In this document: positions 61,201 through 64,000 of the stretch, one piece after another
How the letters are laid out: each line of letters opens with the position of its first letter
Position numbering within the stretch: position 1 is the first letter of the stretch
The notes under the pieces: model-generated
Databases searched by the model: none
What the model saw: the letters and a program-made list of their open reading frames with translations, nothing else
Told to the model about the DNA's origin: nothing
DNA from: Vanessa cardui
Lineage: Eukaryota; Arthropoda; Insecta; Lepidoptera; Nymphalidae
Length of the DNA: 64,000 bases
Direction: 5' to 3'
NCBI RefSeq assembly: GCF_905220365.1
Contig: NC_061134.1
Span: 5,905,001 to 5,969,000, forward strand
Program-made: the position numbers and the translations under genes

Positions 61201-63222
61201 TAATACCAACATTACTTACAGTCTACAGACTACAGTGGTAATGTTTGGAATCTTTCAGAGCGTACGTTCGCTCGTTTGCCAACACAACTCTGTTATGCTA
61301 CGTATGTTTGCAACTATGTGCCTAATTTGAAACATTGTGTCCCCTTGACTTTGACCACTTTACCGAGTTGAAGTATTTTGAGCACTTATGACTAATATAT
61401 ACAAATGGATATGTTTGAATTTCTAACAATTTATCTTATATCATGATTCATAGAAAACTCAATATTAATCCACACTAGAGAATTATCTAGCTACCTGTAG
61501 GTACTATTGTGGTTTTGTAAATAAGCAGTACAAGAAAATAGCCTTTGAAGATTTTAATGTAAAATGTAGTCAGTATAACCGTCTTTGTACTGAACAATAA
61601 CTCATAAACGCTTTGAACGGCAGGAAAGAAATGTCTATTTTTTTTTCAAGTAGCTAAATGTTGCAGAAATGTTTACTGGCCGTGTCCCGAGTTGATGCTG
61701 TGCCAACCACGACATTAGTTATTTCAATACTAACTTCATTTACTCAAAACTAGCACTTACATATTTATCAAAAAGTTATATTTAATAAGTCCTTCTACAA
61801 TACTGAAACCTGTCGAAGCGCCAACTTTATATAAACTAAATGTAAGCTGACATAAATTCTTGGCATAAATAACATACATATATAACAAACTCAGGTCCCT
61901 ATAGTTGACATCATATTAAATCTTAATATGATAAATGATATTTTGAAATTAAATGATGACATACCTAATATGTGAGTTGGCAATGAAACTTTGTAAGGGA
62001 CATATTTCATAAGGTATTCCGTTATGATTGATAATCTAAACAATTTAAAGGTTAAAACAACTATACAAACAAACAAACGGCTATGTTGTTAGCTTGTGTA
62101 TATTTTTTTATTCAATGCAATGTTTTATACAAATATTTTGCGAATATCCGTACTGCAACAACTCCTAGTTGACAAGCCAGTCCAATTGGCTTCAACGCTT
62201 CCTACATAATGTATCTTTGGTCGTGCAACTTTGATATTTCATGCCTCGTATACTCGTTTTATCAGAAAGAAAATACCTATACCCTTTAGTATTATTTCAA
62301 TCTATCTTCTTCTATCATAAAAAAGCAAGCTTTAATACATGATAAGCCGTATATGAAATACAATGTGGCGATTTTACTAGGAGTAAATATTAACTAAAAA
62401 ACAAATGAAAATAATATTTCACATTAAGCATGCTTGTTTGTAATGCCGTTTGTTTTTTCAACACGTTGTCTTGTGTTAACTTTTTAAAATAATGTTAGTC
62501 AAAAATTGTCTTGCCAAAATTACGTAAACAAAAAATGGCCGATGAAAACCTTGTTACAGATTTCTAGGTAAAATGGATATTTTATTATACTCGTAGGTGG
62601 CGTTTATTTTGTTTCCGACATTGCGAATTACAGTTTACGTTATAAATAATTTGTATTCGAAGTTTGATCGAGTTCTCGACTTAATTTTCTATATATTCAT
62701 GTTCAGCTTTACCATTAAGTACTTACTGAAAAACAGTTTTTTTATTTTTATTATTCTTTATTGCACAAAAACAAGTACAAAGGGCGGACTTAACGCTATA
62801 ACAGCATTTTCTACCAGCCAGTTTCTTTTTATTTAATTTTTATTATTATATCGCTTAACTTTCTTTTGCGAACCGTAACGTTTTTTTAATTGTTAGTTAA
62901 AAAAACTGCTTATATATGGAAAATATAGAATCTATTGATCAACCAATAGACAGATAAGACAAACAAAAAGAGTGATAACGTTCGGAAGTTGATAAAGTTC
63001 TGCTGATATGTCGCTGGCGCATTATGACCAGTAAAGTCACTGTTTTGAAATAGAATATATTGTGTACTAAATAACGCTTTTAAGTTTTGTGTATGTCTAA
63101 TTTAAGTGATTTAAATATTTGTAATGGTTTGCAGCAAGAAGATGAGAAAAAAAATAAAAAGAAGCAGTCTCCAGTGGACGATCGGCCATCAGTACCAGCG
63201 CCAAGCGAGGCATTGCTCAATA
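55214..63222 (+). CDS. unidentified gene, two alternative first exons, 3' end outside window
   Basis: Not recognised. Coding pieces: first exon A 55214..55306 (31 codons, MDRPSGTPPQSPSAAHSG..., ends TCG|GTACGT); first exon B 59464..59535 (24 codons, MNLDCRWGRIFRTVRLWLL..., ends TAT|GTAAGT); shared exon 60945..60977 (11 codons, GMATTSRSRRK); shared exon 63135..63222 (QEDEKKNKKKQSPVDDRPS..., ends in phase 1 at GTAAGC). All earlier junctions are phase 0, so either first exon can join the shared ones. The visible product is basic and disordered, Ser/Pro-rich, with a KKNKKK patch. Exon B contains a hydrophobic stretch. The functional domain must lie beyond the right edge. The wide introns and alternative starts suit a regulated, perhaps neuronal, gene; that is inference. 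Confidence 0.55.
55307..59463 (+). other. first intron (isoform A) or upstream region (isoform B)
   Basis: The GC-richer part continues to about 55860 and includes a 106-codon minus-strand frame (55477-55797) without recognisable content; the rest is AT-rich. No repeat was confidently identified. Confidence 0.5.
59280..59463 (+). promoter_or_regulatory. candidate second promoter and 5' UTR (exon B)
   Basis: Less AT-rich block just before ATG 59464, with GCATCAGTCGGTTCAGTTTA (about 59332-59351) containing two TCAGT-type initiator motifs. No TATA box at the usual distance. Confidence 0.45.
60540..60660 (+). repeat. dispersed repeat fragment
   Basis: TCGGTCTAGCCGTTCCGGAG, then AGATAGATAGACAAAAAGG and GTATATGT-like TTATATGTACCGAGTATAC, form a sequence I recall as a frequent 3' end of lepidopteran transposable elements. 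The family is not named. Confidence 0.45.
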
Positions 63223-64000
63223 GTAAGCACACAAATTTATTTATTCGAATATTTAATAATTTTATTGGATCGCAATAATTTTCGTACGTCAATGTTTATC
63301 CTACCTTGTAAGTCAATACTATCAAATTTACTTAATGTCCATTATGGCGTCAATTTTCCTAAATCGATTCTAAGTTTGCCTAGCATTTGGTTTATTGGAA
63401 TTTTGCGTACTTACCCATACTATACATAAATGCTACTTATTAATTAAATCAATAGGTATATCACGTCTATTTAAATATATTTATAGTTATAAATGAATAT
63501 TACACAAATATTCCAGAACTCTATTAGTTTAAAAAATTAAGATGGTATATTTATTTTTCGTCGGCGGTATTCAAAAGTTATTTTAACCGCATTCCAAGAA
63601 CCTGAAAAATAATCAAAATACTACTTATCAAATCATGATAGCATCGATTTCAAGGCTCAGGAAATGCACACTCATATTATTCAGTGTTTTATTTGTTGTT
63701 CATTGTACTTGCTAAAATATTATGATTTATAGAGACGCGCGATAAGATAAAAGGCGAAATTTTACAACCTTTAATTCACCATTATAAGATAAGACGGTAC
63801 TTATTTTTGGAGGTTCTTAGCCTTAATGAAAGATTAAAGATAACACATCAAATAGGTTTTGTTAGAATATGATTTTGATTTACCTTTAGTAACACTAGTA
63901 ACATTATATAAACATACTAGTAACATTGATTACATGAAATAGGCCGACAGAAATTGCAATAATCCGATCTGACACTACTGACTATTCATCTGATTAGCTT
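63223..64000 (+). other. intron of the unidentified gene, to window edge
   Basis: AT-rich, starts with the GTAAGC donor, no further exon recognised before 64000. Confidence 0.5.

Noticed and set aside
1..64000. CRISPR array or bacterial operon structure
   Set aside because: Repeats are dispersed SINEs and inverted repeats, not evenly spaced; genes have spliceosomal introns.

Overview
The window looks like nuclear DNA of a butterfly or moth. It is AT-rich. Its genes are spliced with GT-AG introns, and it carries LINE, SINE and Helitron-type repeats of kinds I associate with Lepidoptera. The order is inferred from gene content and repeats; the species is not known. No tRNA, rRNA or CRISPR array was found.

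Layout. 1-3.8 kb: an RTE-like non-LTR retrotransposon, cut by the left edge. Its ORF1 and ORF2 lie in one frame, separated by a single TAG. 3.8-14 kb: mostly non-coding, with two candidate first coding exons (4159 on plus, 12346 on minus). 14.3-17.6 kb: INO80E, with a Jockey LINE remnant and a Helitron end in intron 2. 20.9-23.7 kb: alpha-adaptin (AP-2 alpha, minus), a single uninterrupted exon. 25.9-32.9 kb: the mitochondrial phosphatase PPTC7 (five exons), with SINEs and an RTE remnant in its introns. 34.7-35.7 kb: a foldback element with inverted arms of about 225-230 bp. 36.1-37.6 kb: Derlin-2 (minus, five exons), divergent from single-exon TRAPPC13 (38.7-39.9 kb). 40.4-44.0 kb: a PITPNC1/RdgB-beta lipid-transfer gene, whose reading frame needs an 8-nt microexon. 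47.9-53.6 kb: a secreted trypsin-like serine protease (minus, five exons), with introns full of tRNA-derived SINE copies. 55.2 kb to the right edge: a gene I do not recognise. It has two alternative first coding exons that share phase with two downstream exons, and it runs off the window.

AP-2 alpha, TRAPPC13, Derlin-2 and PITPNC1 all serve membrane traffic, ER quality control or lipid transfer. They are on different strands with separate promoters, so the grouping is probably chance. All joined gene models were built by hand from splice sites, phase and remembered family sequences; transcript data would settle them.
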